Part shown: piece after piece, positions 7,989 to 16,298 of the stretch
How the letters are laid out: each line of letters starts with the position of its first letter
How positions within the stretch are numbered: the stretch's first letter is position 1
Translations under genes and position numbers: made by a program
Assembly: GCA_937898675.1 (NCBI GenBank)
Contig: CALEJB010000015.1
Span: 1-18,526, forward strand
Direction of reading: 5' to 3'
Origin: an uncultured Prevotellaceae bacterium
Lineage (GTDB): Bacteria; Bacteroidota; Bacteroidia; Bacteroidales; Muribaculaceae
DNA length: 18,526 bases
Notes under the pieces: model-generated
What the model saw: the letters and a program-made list of their open reading frames with translations, nothing else
What the model was told of the DNA's origin: nothing
The model's database searches: none

Positions 7989-8023
7989 CAAAATTACTGC
8001 CAATTATCACGCTACCGCACAAA
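7989..8023 (-). promoter_or_regulatory. Possible promoter of the secreted-protein gene
   Basis: The minus strand reads TAATTTTG at 7996 down to 7989, matching TAnnTTTG. A TTTG at 8023-8020 could be the -33 element, but the 23-nt spacing is longer than the usual 19-21. The start codon at 7900 would be preceded by a leader of roughly 80 nt. Confidence 0.4.
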
Positions 8024-8212
8024 ATATACGTTAAAAAACCGCAAAATTTACTAATTGCAAAAAACTCTGATTGCTTGGTGGTTAATATTGTGCCAAACAA
8101 GACAGTATAGTGTGAAAAGGAATATTTTGCCCTTCTGGCAGCAGGCAGCAATATAATCGTGCCAATTGTCGGATTAGTGCAATTAGCATGGCCGGGCGTG
8201 CGTGAACAACAA

Positions 8213-8244
8213 GAAAGGCGGCCGCCTGGCTGGCGTCGCCTTTC
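8213..8244 (-). terminator. Terminator hairpin of the NagB-like/PIG-L gene
   Basis: Outer arms GAAAGGCG (8213-8220) and CGCCTTTC (8237-8244) pair perfectly over 8 bp. An inner CGCC/GGCG stem closes a 5-nt loop. On the minus strand the hairpin starts 24 nt after the stop codon and is followed by TTGTTGTTC, a T-rich but interrupted tail. It is a reasonable though not ideal intrinsic terminator. Confidence 0.6.
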
Positions 8245-8264
8245 ACATTATATATTATATATAG
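8244..8264 (-). repeat. 21-bp AT-rich element, copy 1
   Basis: On the minus strand it reads CTATATATAATATATAATGT followed by G. It differs at one position from the plus-strand element at 17503-17523. It starts 4 nt after the stop codon of the NagB-like/PIG-L gene and runs into the terminator hairpin. Its core is almost palindromic. Confidence 0.55.
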
Positions 8265-8268
8265 TTGC

Positions 8269-10260
8269 CTAATGGGTGGCTTCGTCCTTGAAGCGGTATT
8301 GCACAAAGGCTTCGATGGCCTCATAGGTGGCCAGCCCCAGCTGCTGGTACCGCACGGCCATGTCGCGGTTGCGCTCGATGGACCGCTGCCACGACAGTTT
8401 GCCGTCGGCAACGGTGCGGAATGGGGCGTCCTGCATCTGTGACTGGAACTTGAGGATGGCGCTGCGCTTCTCGCCGAACTCCTCGGGGCTCATCGGCACA
8501 GCCATCTCCACCTGGTCCACATCCCATTGCCCCCACTGTCCGCGGTACATCCACACGCGGCAGTCGCGCATGAACGCCTCGTCCTTGAGGTTGTTGATGG
8601 CCATCATCACCGCCTTGTTGGCGCGGGCATGGGTGTTGTGCGGGTCGGCAAGGTCGTTGTCCATGAAAATCTGGGTGGGCTTGAGCCTCACTATCAGGTC
8701 CTCAATGATCTTGGCATCGGCCTCGGTTACCTTGCCCTGCCCGTGCGGGTCATCGACATAGAACGGCAGGCGCAGGTCGCACAGGTGGTCTTGCTGGATG
8801 CCCATCTGGCGTGCCGCCATGTAGGCCTCGCTCAGCATCAGGGCGCCCTTCATGTAGCGGTTGTCCTCATCGTCGGGCGCGCCGGGCTGTTTGTTCTCGA
8901 TTTTGGCAATCGAGCGGGTGATAAATTCCAGATCGTCGTCTCTGAACCGCTTCATGAGCCTGTAGCCCATGATTGACGTGCGCAGCAGGTCCTCGTCGCT
9001 CACGGCCACATCGCCGTCGGTTTCAAACACGAGGTACACGTCGTGCCCCTGCTGCACCAGCCGCCGCACCGTGCCGCCCATCGACACCGTGGCGTCGTCG
9101 GGGTGGGGACTGAAGATGAGCACGCGCTTGGGGTAGGGGGCGGCTCGCTCGGGGCGGTAGGTGTCGTCGGCATTGGGCTTGCCGCCGGGCCATCCGGTGA
9201 TGGTGTGCTGCAACTCGTTGAATACCTTGATGTTGACATTGTAGGCCGAGTCATACAGCGCCACCAGTTCGCTCAGGCCATACTCGTTGTAGTCCTTGTT
9301 GGTGAGTTTGAGCACGGGTTTGCCGGTCTGCTCGCTCAGCCACACGATGGCGCGGCGCATGAGGTAGTCGTTCCACTCGCATGAGGTGACCTTCCAGGGG
9401 TAGTTGATGCGCGTCAGCTGCGATGCGGCGTCCAGGTCCACAATCATCTTCACGTCGTTGTGTACATGCAGGAAGGTGGCGGGCGCCTGGTCGGTCATCT
9501 TGCCCTCAATGGTGTGGTACACGGCGTCGGCGCTGCCTTCGCCCCATGCCACACACACGATGTGGCGCGCGCTCAGGATGTTGCCCATGCCCAGCGTCAC
9601 GGCCGTGGTGGGAATGGACTCGCTCTGGAACAGTTCGGACAGGGCGTTGCGGGTCTCGTTGCCCAGCCTCATCAGGCGGCACGCGCTGGTGCGCGACGAG
9701 CCGGGCTCGTTGTAGGCGAGGCTGCCATCTTCATGCAGTTCGCACACCACGAGGTCAAGTCCGCCGGCGTCGATGATTTCTTGCTCATAGGCCTTGCACA
9801 CGCCGTGCACCGAGTCCAGATTGGCGTCGAGGTTAAAGGTATGGATGTTGTGGGGCTCGATGTCCACCTTGCTGTACAGGCAACTGTGCAACCGCGCGCG
9901 GGCGCTGATTTCGGGGTCCCCCGTGTCGCCAATGCGCAGTTCGCCCAGGCTGAAGGCAATCACGCCTGCAAAGCTCACCTTGTCGGCAAAGTACAGTTTG
10001 ACCAGTTCGTCATACACCTTGGTCACACAGCGCCCAAAGCCCAATGCCATCACGCAGCGTCCCTGGCGCTGCACACACTCGTTGATGGTGTGTGCCACAG
10101 CAAGCGCCGCCTCGCGCGCACCCTGGTCGGTGCTCTCGATGACGGTGGTGCTCACTTTCTCATAGCGTGTGAGCGATGCCAGTTCTATCTCATTCATGGG
10201 CCGGTAGTAGCGGCTGGGAATGGGATGAAGTTTCAAGTTTGTTCTAAAGTCTGATTTCAC
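8269..10260 (-). CDS. NagB-like domain fused to PIG-L (LmbE) family deacetylase
   Basis: This 663-residue protein has two parts and matches a Bacteroidales form usually labelled glucosamine-6-phosphate deaminase. Residues ~25-300 follow the NagB/RpiA fold but with an altered active site. Where NagB has the catalytic Asp of the NMDEY block, this has G106 (FSLGEL). In the DGHIAFNEP block the His is S180 (EDGSLAYNEP; D178 and E185 kept). The phosphate loop is FGRCVT. Residues ~375-660 are a PIG-L-type de-N-acetylase with the zinc motif PHPDD at 385-389 and a distal DPHNTH. The protein may therefore deacetylate an N-acetyl-amino sugar rather than deaminate glucosamine-6-phosphate; the substrate is unknown. 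The start is GTG at 10260: no in-frame ATG lies upstream, and the short N-terminus matches relatives as I remember them. No signal peptide, so it is cytoplasmic. Confidence 0.9.
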   Translation of the reverse strand: MKSDFRTNLKLHPIPSRYYRPMNEIELASLTRYEKVSTTVIESTDQGAREAALAVAHTINECVQRQGRCVMALGFGRCVTKVYDELVKLYFADKVSFAGVIAFSLGELRIGDTGDPEISARARLHSCLYSKVDIEPHNIHTFNLDANLDSVHGVCKAYEQEIIDAGGLDLVVCELHEDGSLAYNEPGSSRTSACRLMRLGNETRNALSELFQSESIPTTAVTLGMGNILSARHIVCVAWGEGSADAVYHTIEGKMTDQAPATFLHVHNDVKMIVDLDAASQLTRINYPWKVTSCEWNDYLMRRAIVWLSEQTGKPVLKLTNKDYNEYGLSELVALYDSAYNVNIKVFNELQHTITGWPGGKPNADDTYRPERAAPYPKRVLIFSPHPDDATVSMGGTVRRLVQQGHDVYLVFETDGDVAVSDEDLLRTSIMGYRLMKRFRDDDLEFITRSIAKIENKQPGAPDDEDNRYMKGALMLSEAYMAARQMGIQQDHLCDLRLPFYVDDPHGQGKVTEADAKIIEDLIVRLKPTQIFMDNDLADPHNTHARANKAVMMAINNLKDEAFMRDCRVWMYRGQWGQWDVDQVEMAVPMSPEEFGEKRSAILKFQSQMQDAPFRTVADGKLSWQRSIERNRDMAVRYQQLGLATYEAIEAFVQYRFKDEATH

Positions 10261-10291
10261 CTTTTTTTGCCTTTGTTTTGTTTTTATTAGG

Positions 10292-10322
10292 CAAAGTAAA
10301 TCAGTTTTTTTGGAATAATCAA
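10292..10322 (-). promoter_or_regulatory. Promoter of the NagB-like/PIG-L gene
   Basis: On the minus strand TTG (10322-10320) is followed after 20 nt by TTACTTTG (10299-10292). This differs from TAnnTTTG at one place, or can be read as TACTTTG with one base missing. The spacing is right for a Bacteroidota sigma promoter, and it lies about 32 nt before the GTG start. Confidence 0.55.
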
Positions 10323-10406
10323 TATAAATGCCCTAAAATCGCCTCATTAACCGTTATTCTTTAACCCTAAATGGCCCTGAAAGCGCAAAATGTCCCCGAA
10401 AAGATG

Positions 10407-10414
10407 TACCTTTG
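10407..10414 (+). promoter_or_regulatory. Bacteroidota -7 box for miaB
   Basis: TACCTTTG followed by CACC matches TAnnTTTG exactly and ends 29 nt before the ATG at 10444. No clear -33 TTG is seen. Its position decides the miaB start, because the in-frame ATG at 10390 lies upstream of it. Confidence 0.65.
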
Positions 10415-10443
10415 CACCTGGCAAAACAAAAAAGACAATCGAC

Positions 10444-11817
<1,374 letters not shown>

Positions 11818-11871
11818 CACAGCATTGCCGCGGCGACCGACAAATCACCAAAAACTAAAACAAGAAATACT

Positions 11872-12480
11872 ATGACATTTGCCAACAACTGCAACGAGAT
11901 TTTTGACCAGACGGTGAGCCTTTACCACCGCACCGATGACATTGACGCCGCGTTTGCCAATCCCTTTGACGCCGACTCCATCGAGGGCCGTCTGGCCCGC
12001 AAGTGCTGGATCGACGCTGTGCAGTGGCACCTCGAGGACATCATACGCGACGAGGCCATCGACCCCGTGGCTGCCCTGGCCCTCAAGCGCCGCATCGACC
12101 GCAGCAACCAGGACCGCACCGACTTGGTCGAGGAGATTGACACCTACTTCCGCCAGCAGTATGCCGACGTGAACATCATGCCGGGCGCGACCATCAACAC
12201 CGAGAGCCCCGCGTGGGCCGTTGACCGCCTGTCGATTCTCGCCCTCAAGATTTGGCACATGCGCGAGCAGGCCCAGCGCGCCGACGCCGACGAGGCCCAC
12301 AAGGCCAAGTGCCAGGCCAAACTGGGTGTGCTGCTCGAACAGCGCACCGACCTGACGACGGCCATCGACCAGTTGCTCGCCGACATCGCCGCCGGCCGCA
12401 AGTACATGAAGGTCTATCGCCAGATGAAGATGTACAACGACCCGGACACCAACCCCGTGCTGTATGGCAAAAAGCAGTGA
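11872..12480 (+). CDS. DUF4254 domain protein
   Basis: The 202-residue, mainly helical, soluble protein lacks a signal peptide or membrane segment. The blocks WIDAVQWHLEDIIRD (about residues 44-58), ALKRRIDRSNQDRTDLVE (69-86), INTESPAWAVDRLSILALK (105-123) and KYMKVYRQMKMYNDP match the DUF4254 family of Bacteroidota as I know it, and the length is normal. Its molecular function is not established. The family commonly lies directly before a family 9 glycosyltransferase. Here the stop overlaps the glycosyltransferase start by 17 nt, suggesting translational coupling and a shared pathway, probably lipopolysaccharide core or another surface glycan. The many conserved charged positions suit a binding or regulatory partner better than a membrane component. 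That is inference. Confidence 0.88.
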   Translation: MTFANNCNEIFDQTVSLYHRTDDIDAAFANPFDADSIEGRLARKCWIDAVQWHLEDIIRDEAIDPVAALALKRRIDRSNQDRTDLVEEIDTYFRQQYADVNIMPGATINTESPAWAVDRLSILALKIWHMREQAQRADADEAHKAKCQAKLGVLLEQRTDLTTAIDQLLADIAAGRKYMKVYRQMKMYNDPDTNPVLYGKKQ

Positions 12481-13513
12481 CGCGGCGTCCCGCAGCGTGC
12501 TTGTCATGCGCCTGTCGGCGCTGGGTGATGTGGCCATGACCATCCCGGCGCTGTACCCCGTGTGCCGCGCCAACCCCGGCACGCGGTTTCTCATGGTTAC
12601 CAGGCCGTGGCCCTCGTCGATGTTTGTGGACCGCCCCGACAACCTCGAGGTGCTGGGCATCGATGTCAGCAAGGAGTGCAAGGGCATCCCGGGCTTGATG
12701 AAACTGGCCGCGCGCCTGCGCCGTGAATACGGCATTGACGCGGTGGCCGACCTGCACAACGTGCTGCGCACCTGGGTGATAGGTGCCTCGATGAAGTTGC
12801 ACGGCATCCCTGTCGTGAAACTCGACAAACAGCGCGCCCGCCGCAAGGCGCTCGTCAACCACAAGCCCGGCGACCATCCCACGCCCACACACGACCGATA
12901 CTTGGATGTGTTCCGCAAATTGGGCTTGGAAGTTCCCGACAATTTCACCCGCTTGTTTGACGGCAGTCCCCTGCCCGTGAGCGCTGTCGTGCTCAACAAG
13001 GAGCCCGGCCAGCGCTGGATTGCCGTGTCGCCATTCTCGGCCCACGAGGGCAAGGTCTATCCGCTCGACCTGATGAAGCAGGTGGTGGCAGGCTTGGTCC
13101 AGCGCGAGAATTACTGGGTATTCCTCATGGGCGGCGGCAAGGAGGAGAAACAGGTGTGCCGCGAGATTGCCCGCGAGCACCGGCATGTCATCTCCATGGC
13201 CGAGGTCAAGCACGGCTTCATTGACGAGTTTGCGCTGCTGTCCAAGTGCGACCTGATGCTCACCATGGACTCCGCCAACATGCACCTGGCGTCACTCGTC
13301 GGGCTCAAGGCGGTGGCCATCTGGGGCGCCACATCGCCCGCCTGCGGTTTCCAGGGCTACGGCCAGAGCGCCGCCACCGACATCCAGCTCGACCTGCCCT
13401 GCCGCCCGTGCTCCATCTACGGCGAGCGCGCGTGCCGCTACGGCGACTACCGCTGCCTGCGCGGCATCTCCCCCGACGACATCATTGCCCGTGTCGTTAA
13501 AATGGTGGAATAA
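12464..13513 (+). CDS. Glycosyltransferase family 9 (heptosyltransferase-like), first copy
   Basis: The 349-residue protein has the GT-B layout of ADP-heptose:LPS heptosyltransferases. The N-terminal block VLVMRLSALGDVAMTIPAL has D22 at the position of the catalytic Asp13 of E. coli WaaC. The sugar-nucleotide binding block LTMDSANMHLASL has D269, matching the donor-binding Asp of the family. The glycine-rich FLMGGGKEEK strand lies between. A four-cysteine cluster near the C-terminus (CRPC ... ACRYGDYRC, spacing C-x2-C-x8-C-x6-C) could bind a metal or form disulfides. It acts at the cytoplasmic face of the inner membrane on a lipid-linked acceptor; the actual sugar is unknown. The ATG at 12464 lies inside the DUF4254 gene. 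A later ATG at 12506 is possible but would shorten the first strand. Confidence 0.92.
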   Translation: MAKSSDAASRSVLVMRLSALGDVAMTIPALYPVCRANPGTRFLMVTRPWPSSMFVDRPDNLEVLGIDVSKECKGIPGLMKLAARLRREYGIDAVADLHNVLRTWVIGASMKLHGIPVVKLDKQRARRKALVNHKPGDHPTPTHDRYLDVFRKLGLEVPDNFTRLFDGSPLPVSAVVLNKEPGQRWIAVSPFSAHEGKVYPLDLMKQVVAGLVQRENYWVFLMGGGKEEKQVCREIAREHRHVISMAEVKHGFIDEFALLSKCDLMLTMDSANMHLASLVGLKAVAIWGATSPACGFQGYGQSAATDIQLDLPCRPCSIYGERACRYGDYRCLRGISPDDIIARVVKMVE

Positions 13514-13525
13514 TCGGGAAAACAG

Positions 13526-13556
13526 TTGCATATTTCTCACAAAATGTGTAACTTTG
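13526..13556 (+). promoter_or_regulatory. Promoter between the two glycosyltransferase genes
   Basis: TTG (13526-13528), a 20-nt spacer, then TAACTTTG (13549-13556) fit the Bacteroidota consensus in both boxes and spacing. This is the best promoter match in the window. The box ends 8 nt before the ATG at 13565, so the transcript would have almost no leader. It implies the second half of the cluster can be expressed apart from miaB. Confidence 0.68.
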
Positions 13557-13564
13557 CCCACAGT

Positions 13565-14635
13565 ATGGCAAACGATAAAAAGCAATTCCGCAATGTGCTC
13601 GTCATGCGCCTGTCGGTGCTTGGCAATGTGGCGATGGTCATTCCTGTGCTGTATCCCATCTGCAAGGCCAACCCCGGCACGCGGTTCATCATGGTGACCA
13701 AGAAGTGGCCCGCCTCGATGTTCCATGACCGTCCTGCCAACCTCAAGGTGGTGGACTTCGACATCAAGGAGAACCACAGCGGTGTGCACCGTTTGATCAA
13801 GTTTGCTGCGCGCCTGCGCCACCTTTTTGCTATCGACGCGGTGGCCGACCTGCACAATGTGTCGGGCACATGGGTGATTGACACCTACATGAAGATGAAG
13901 GGCGCCACGATTGCGCGCCTCGACCGTGAGAAGCCCAAGCGCAGGGCGCTGGTCAGCCACAAGACCGACGAGCCGGTCACTCCCATCCACGAGCGTTACC
14001 GCAATGTGTTCAGGCAGTTGGGGCTTGAAACACCCGACAATTTCACGCGTCTGTTTGACGGGCGCCCGTGGCCCTCGAGTGCTATTGTGCCGCCCAAGGA
14101 GCCCGGCCAGCGCTGGATTGCTGTCTCGCCGTTCTCGTCACATCCCGGCAAGACCTATCCGCTGGAACTGATGGAGCAGGTGATTGCCAAGTTGGCCGAG
14201 CGCGAGAACTACCACATTTTCCTCATGGGCGGCGGCAAGGCCGAGAAACTGGCGTTGCGCGCCATCGCCCGCAAGTACAAGCGCGTCATCTCGATGGCCG
14301 AGGTCAAGCACGGATTTGCCGACGAGTACACGCTGCTGTCGCGCTGCGACCTCATGCTCACCATGGAGTCGGCCAACATGCACCTGGCGTCGCTGGTTGA
14401 CCTGCAGGCCATGACGGTCTGGGGCCCCACGGCTCCCGCCTGCGGTTACCTGGGCTACCGCCAGGCCGTCGAGGACGACATCCAGCTGGATATGGCCTGC
14501 CGCCCGTGTTCTATCACTGGCGATAAGAAGTGCAGATATGGTGACTACCGTTGCCTCAAGAATATTTCTCCCGACTACATCGCCCGGCACGTGATCGAGG
14601 CTGTTGAGGAAAAACCAGTTACACGAGATAACTAA
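13565..14635 (+). CDS. Glycosyltransferase family 9 paralogue with altered active-site residues
   Basis: The 356-residue tandem paralogue of the preceding gene is more than half identical over its length by eye, with the same blocks and the same four-cysteine cluster (CRPC ... KCRYGDYRC). Two key acidic positions differ: the residue matching WaaC Asp13 is N21 (VLGNVAM), and the donor-site Asp is E268 (LTMESANMH). Both are Asp in the neighbour. The rest of the fold blocks, including FLMGGGKAEK and ISMAEVKHGF, are intact, and the frame is open, so this is not an obvious pseudogene. It may use a different donor, have another catalytic base, or be a non-catalytic partner of the first copy. I chose the ATG at 13565 over 13526 because the earlier one lies inside the promoter. 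It is followed after 8 nt by the SDR gene. Confidence 0.9.
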   Translation: MANDKKQFRNVLVMRLSVLGNVAMVIPVLYPICKANPGTRFIMVTKKWPASMFHDRPANLKVVDFDIKENHSGVHRLIKFAARLRHLFAIDAVADLHNVSGTWVIDTYMKMKGATIARLDREKPKRRALVSHKTDEPVTPIHERYRNVFRQLGLETPDNFTRLFDGRPWPSSAIVPPKEPGQRWIAVSPFSSHPGKTYPLELMEQVIAKLAERENYHIFLMGGGKAEKLALRAIARKYKRVISMAEVKHGFADEYTLLSRCDLMLTMESANMHLASLVDLQAMTVWGPTAPACGYLGYRQAVEDDIQLDMACRPCSITGDKKCRYGDYRCLKNISPDYIARHVIEAVEEKPVTRDN

Positions 14636-14643
14636 TTTGAATA

Positions 14644-15657
14644 ATGGACAAGAAAAGCATTCTCATCACTGGTGCCGGAGGTTTCATCGGAGGTTTCCTT
14701 GTTGAAGAGGCACTCAAGCGCGGTCACGATGTGTGGGCGGCTGTCCGCTCGACCACGAGCCGCGAATACCTGCAGGACGAGCGCATTCATTTCATCGAAC
14801 TTGACTACACCAATCAGGACAACCTTGAGGAGACCCTGCGCGAACACTTGGGCGAGTGGGGCAGGTGGAATTACATCGTCCACAACCTGGGCGTGACCAA
14901 GAGCACCAACTATGCCGAATTTGAACGGGTCAACAACGGCTTTCTCAGGACGTTTGTCAAGGCTTTGAGGGCGGTCGAGATGACGCCCGACGTGTTCCTG
15001 ATGATGAGCAGCCTCAGTGTGCTGGGACCGGGCGACGAAAGGTTTTATCAGCCGTTTGATATCAGCGACATTCCTGCCCCCAACACTTACTATGGCGTGT
15101 CCAAACTCAAGGCCGAGTCCTATCTTAAGAGCCTGAAGGATTTCCCGTACACTATTTTCCGATGCACCGGTGTCTATGGACCCCGCGACCGTGACTATTT
15201 GATGGTGATGAAGAGCATCAAGTATGGTTTTGACTTCAGCGTCGGCTTCAGGAAACAGATGCTCACGTTTGTCTATGTCAAGGACGTTGCCAAGGGTGTC
15301 ATGGACGCGTTGGAAAAAGGCCCGCTGCTCTGGGCCTATTACATCAGCGAGGACAGGGCTTATACTCAACGGGAGTTCCGCAAGATTGTCTGCAAGGAAC
15401 TGGGCAAGAAGTTCGTCATTCCCGTCATTTGTCCGCTGTGGCTGGTAAAGGCCGTGTGCAGTGTGGCCGAGTGGTGGGGCAAGGTGACGCTCAAGCCCAG
15501 CACGCTCAATCGCGACAAGTTCAAGATTCTCAAGCAGCGCAACTGGCAATGCGACATCACCGAGTCTCGCCTCGACTTTGACTTCGATCCGCAGTACCCG
15601 CTGCGCGACGGCATCCATGAGACGATCGCCTGGTATCGCAAGGCTGGCTGGCTATAA
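14644..15657 (+). CDS. NAD(P)-dependent epimerase/dehydratase, extended SDR family
   Basis: The 337-residue product has the Rossmann nucleotide-binding motif GAGGFIG at residues 10-16 (start MDKKSILITG). The catalytic pair Y150-x3-K154 lies in YYGVSK, and a serine in MMSSLSV (S123 most likely) completes the triad. GVYGPRDRDYL and FVYVKDVAKGV are typical extended SDR blocks. Such enzymes change nucleotide-activated sugars, or reduce sterol- or flavonoid-type ketones; the sequence does not settle the substrate. Lying 8 nt after the second glycosyltransferase, it most likely prepares or modifies a sugar used by the same surface-glycan pathway. The region around residues 257-275 (VIPVICPLWLVKAVCSVAEW) is hydrophobic and may touch the membrane. 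No signal peptide. Confidence 0.88.
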   Translation: MDKKSILITGAGGFIGGFLVEEALKRGHDVWAAVRSTTSREYLQDERIHFIELDYTNQDNLEETLREHLGEWGRWNYIVHNLGVTKSTNYAEFERVNNGFLRTFVKALRAVEMTPDVFLMMSSLSVLGPGDERFYQPFDISDIPAPNTYYGVSKLKAESYLKSLKDFPYTIFRCTGVYGPRDRDYLMVMKSIKYGFDFSVGFRKQMLTFVYVKDVAKGVMDALEKGPLLWAYYISEDRAYTQREFRKIVCKELGKKFVIPVICPLWLVKAVCSVAEWWGKVTLKPSTLNRDKFKILKQRNWQCDITESRLDFDFDPQYPLRDGIHETIAWYRKAGWL

Positions 15658-15680
15658 CATCCCCCCCTACTTTCTCATTG

Positions 15681-16217
15681 ATGAAACCCGTTTTCCTCGT
15701 TGGCTATATGGGCTGCGGCAAGACCACTCTGGGCGAGGCGCTCGCCCGCGAGATGGGCGTGTCCTACATCGACCTTGACGATCGCATCGAGCAGCAATGC
15801 GGCATGACCATTGTGCAGATTTTTGCCACCTTGGGCGAGGAGCGATTTCGCGAACTGGAGCGCGAGGCGCTGCACGCAGTAGCTGCGGTTGACGGTGTTG
15901 TTGTCGGTTGCGGCGGCGGCACGCCTTGCCACGGCGACAACATGGCGGTGATGAATGCCGCCGGCGACACCGTGTGGCTCACTGCCACCCCCGAGCGCAT
16001 GACCGCCCGCCTGCTGCTCCCTGAGCAAAAGTGCAAGCGTCCCAAGATTAATGCCCTCCCCGACGATGCGGTGTTGCCCCTTGTCAGGCGCGAACTGGCC
16101 GAGCGCTCCCCATACTATTCCCAGGCCCGGTTGCACTTTGACTCAACCGACATCGAGACGCCTGCGGCAACTGCCCGCACCGCCCGCCGCTTGGCGGCTC
16201 TGCTGGGCGTGGAATGA
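15681..16217 (+). CDS. aroK: Shikimate kinase
   Basis: The 178-residue enzyme phosphorylates shikimate at the 3-OH with ATP, the fifth step of chorismate synthesis. The Walker A loop GYMGCGKT is at residues 8-15. D33-D34 of YIDLDDRIE match the shikimate/magnesium-binding DxD region, and FATLGEERFRELE provides the conserved Arg. GCGGGTP is the glycine-rich shikimate-binding loop, and the lid region follows (RPKINALPDD), with the RRELAERSPYY segment after it. I chose the ATG at 15681; the codon just before it, TTG at 15678, could be read as a start but is less likely. The gap from the SDR gene is 23 nt with no promoter, so it is probably the last gene of that transcription unit. I see no good terminator after it. 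Confidence 0.95.
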   Translation: MKPVFLVGYMGCGKTTLGEALAREMGVSYIDLDDRIEQQCGMTIVQIFATLGEERFRELEREALHAVAAVDGVVVGCGGGTPCHGDNMAVMNAAGDTVWLTATPERMTARLLLPEQKCKRPKINALPDDAVLPLVRRELAERSPYYSQARLHFDSTDIETPAATARTARRLAALLGVE

Positions 16218-16267
16218 CATTTGCACTATTTATGGATGCCAAGAATAGGAAAACGGAAAGTTTTTCG

Positions 16268-16275
16268 TAATTTTG
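16268..16275 (+). promoter_or_regulatory. Bacteroidota -7 box for the RNase H gene
   Basis: TAATTTTG followed by CACG matches TAnnTTTG exactly and lies 23 nt before the ATG at 16299. The region before it is A-rich, with no clear -33 TTG. It marks the likely start of a new transcription unit after aroK. Confidence 0.6.
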
Positions 16276-16298
16276 CACGTTAAATCAATGATCAGTTA

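Larger units (their letters stand above)
7901..8268. other. Intergenic region upstream of the secreted-protein gene
   Basis: About 370 bp without a gene, AT-rich in the half next to 7900. It contains a weak promoter candidate for the secreted protein, a terminator hairpin for the gene ending at 8269, and an AT-rich 21-bp element, each listed separately. The stretch between about 8030 and 8205 shows nothing I can assign. Reading frames crossing it have no coding character and run on into the frame shadow of the neighbouring gene. Confidence 0.5.

Noticed and set aside
8082..8411. A 109-codon minus-strand frame across the 8269 stop region
   Set aside because: It is half intergenic and half out-of-frame shadow of the PIG-L domain, and crosses a terminator hairpin.
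11845..13285. Long minus-strand frames (402 and 346 codons) opposite the DUF4254 and first glycosyltransferase genes
   Set aside because: The plus-strand proteins have clear family motifs. The antisense frames have no domain character and are shadows of high-GC coding sequence.
13526..13564. Earlier ATG for the second glycosyltransferase at 13526
   Set aside because: The 13 extra codons coincide with a well-matched promoter, and the family's first strand begins just after the later start.
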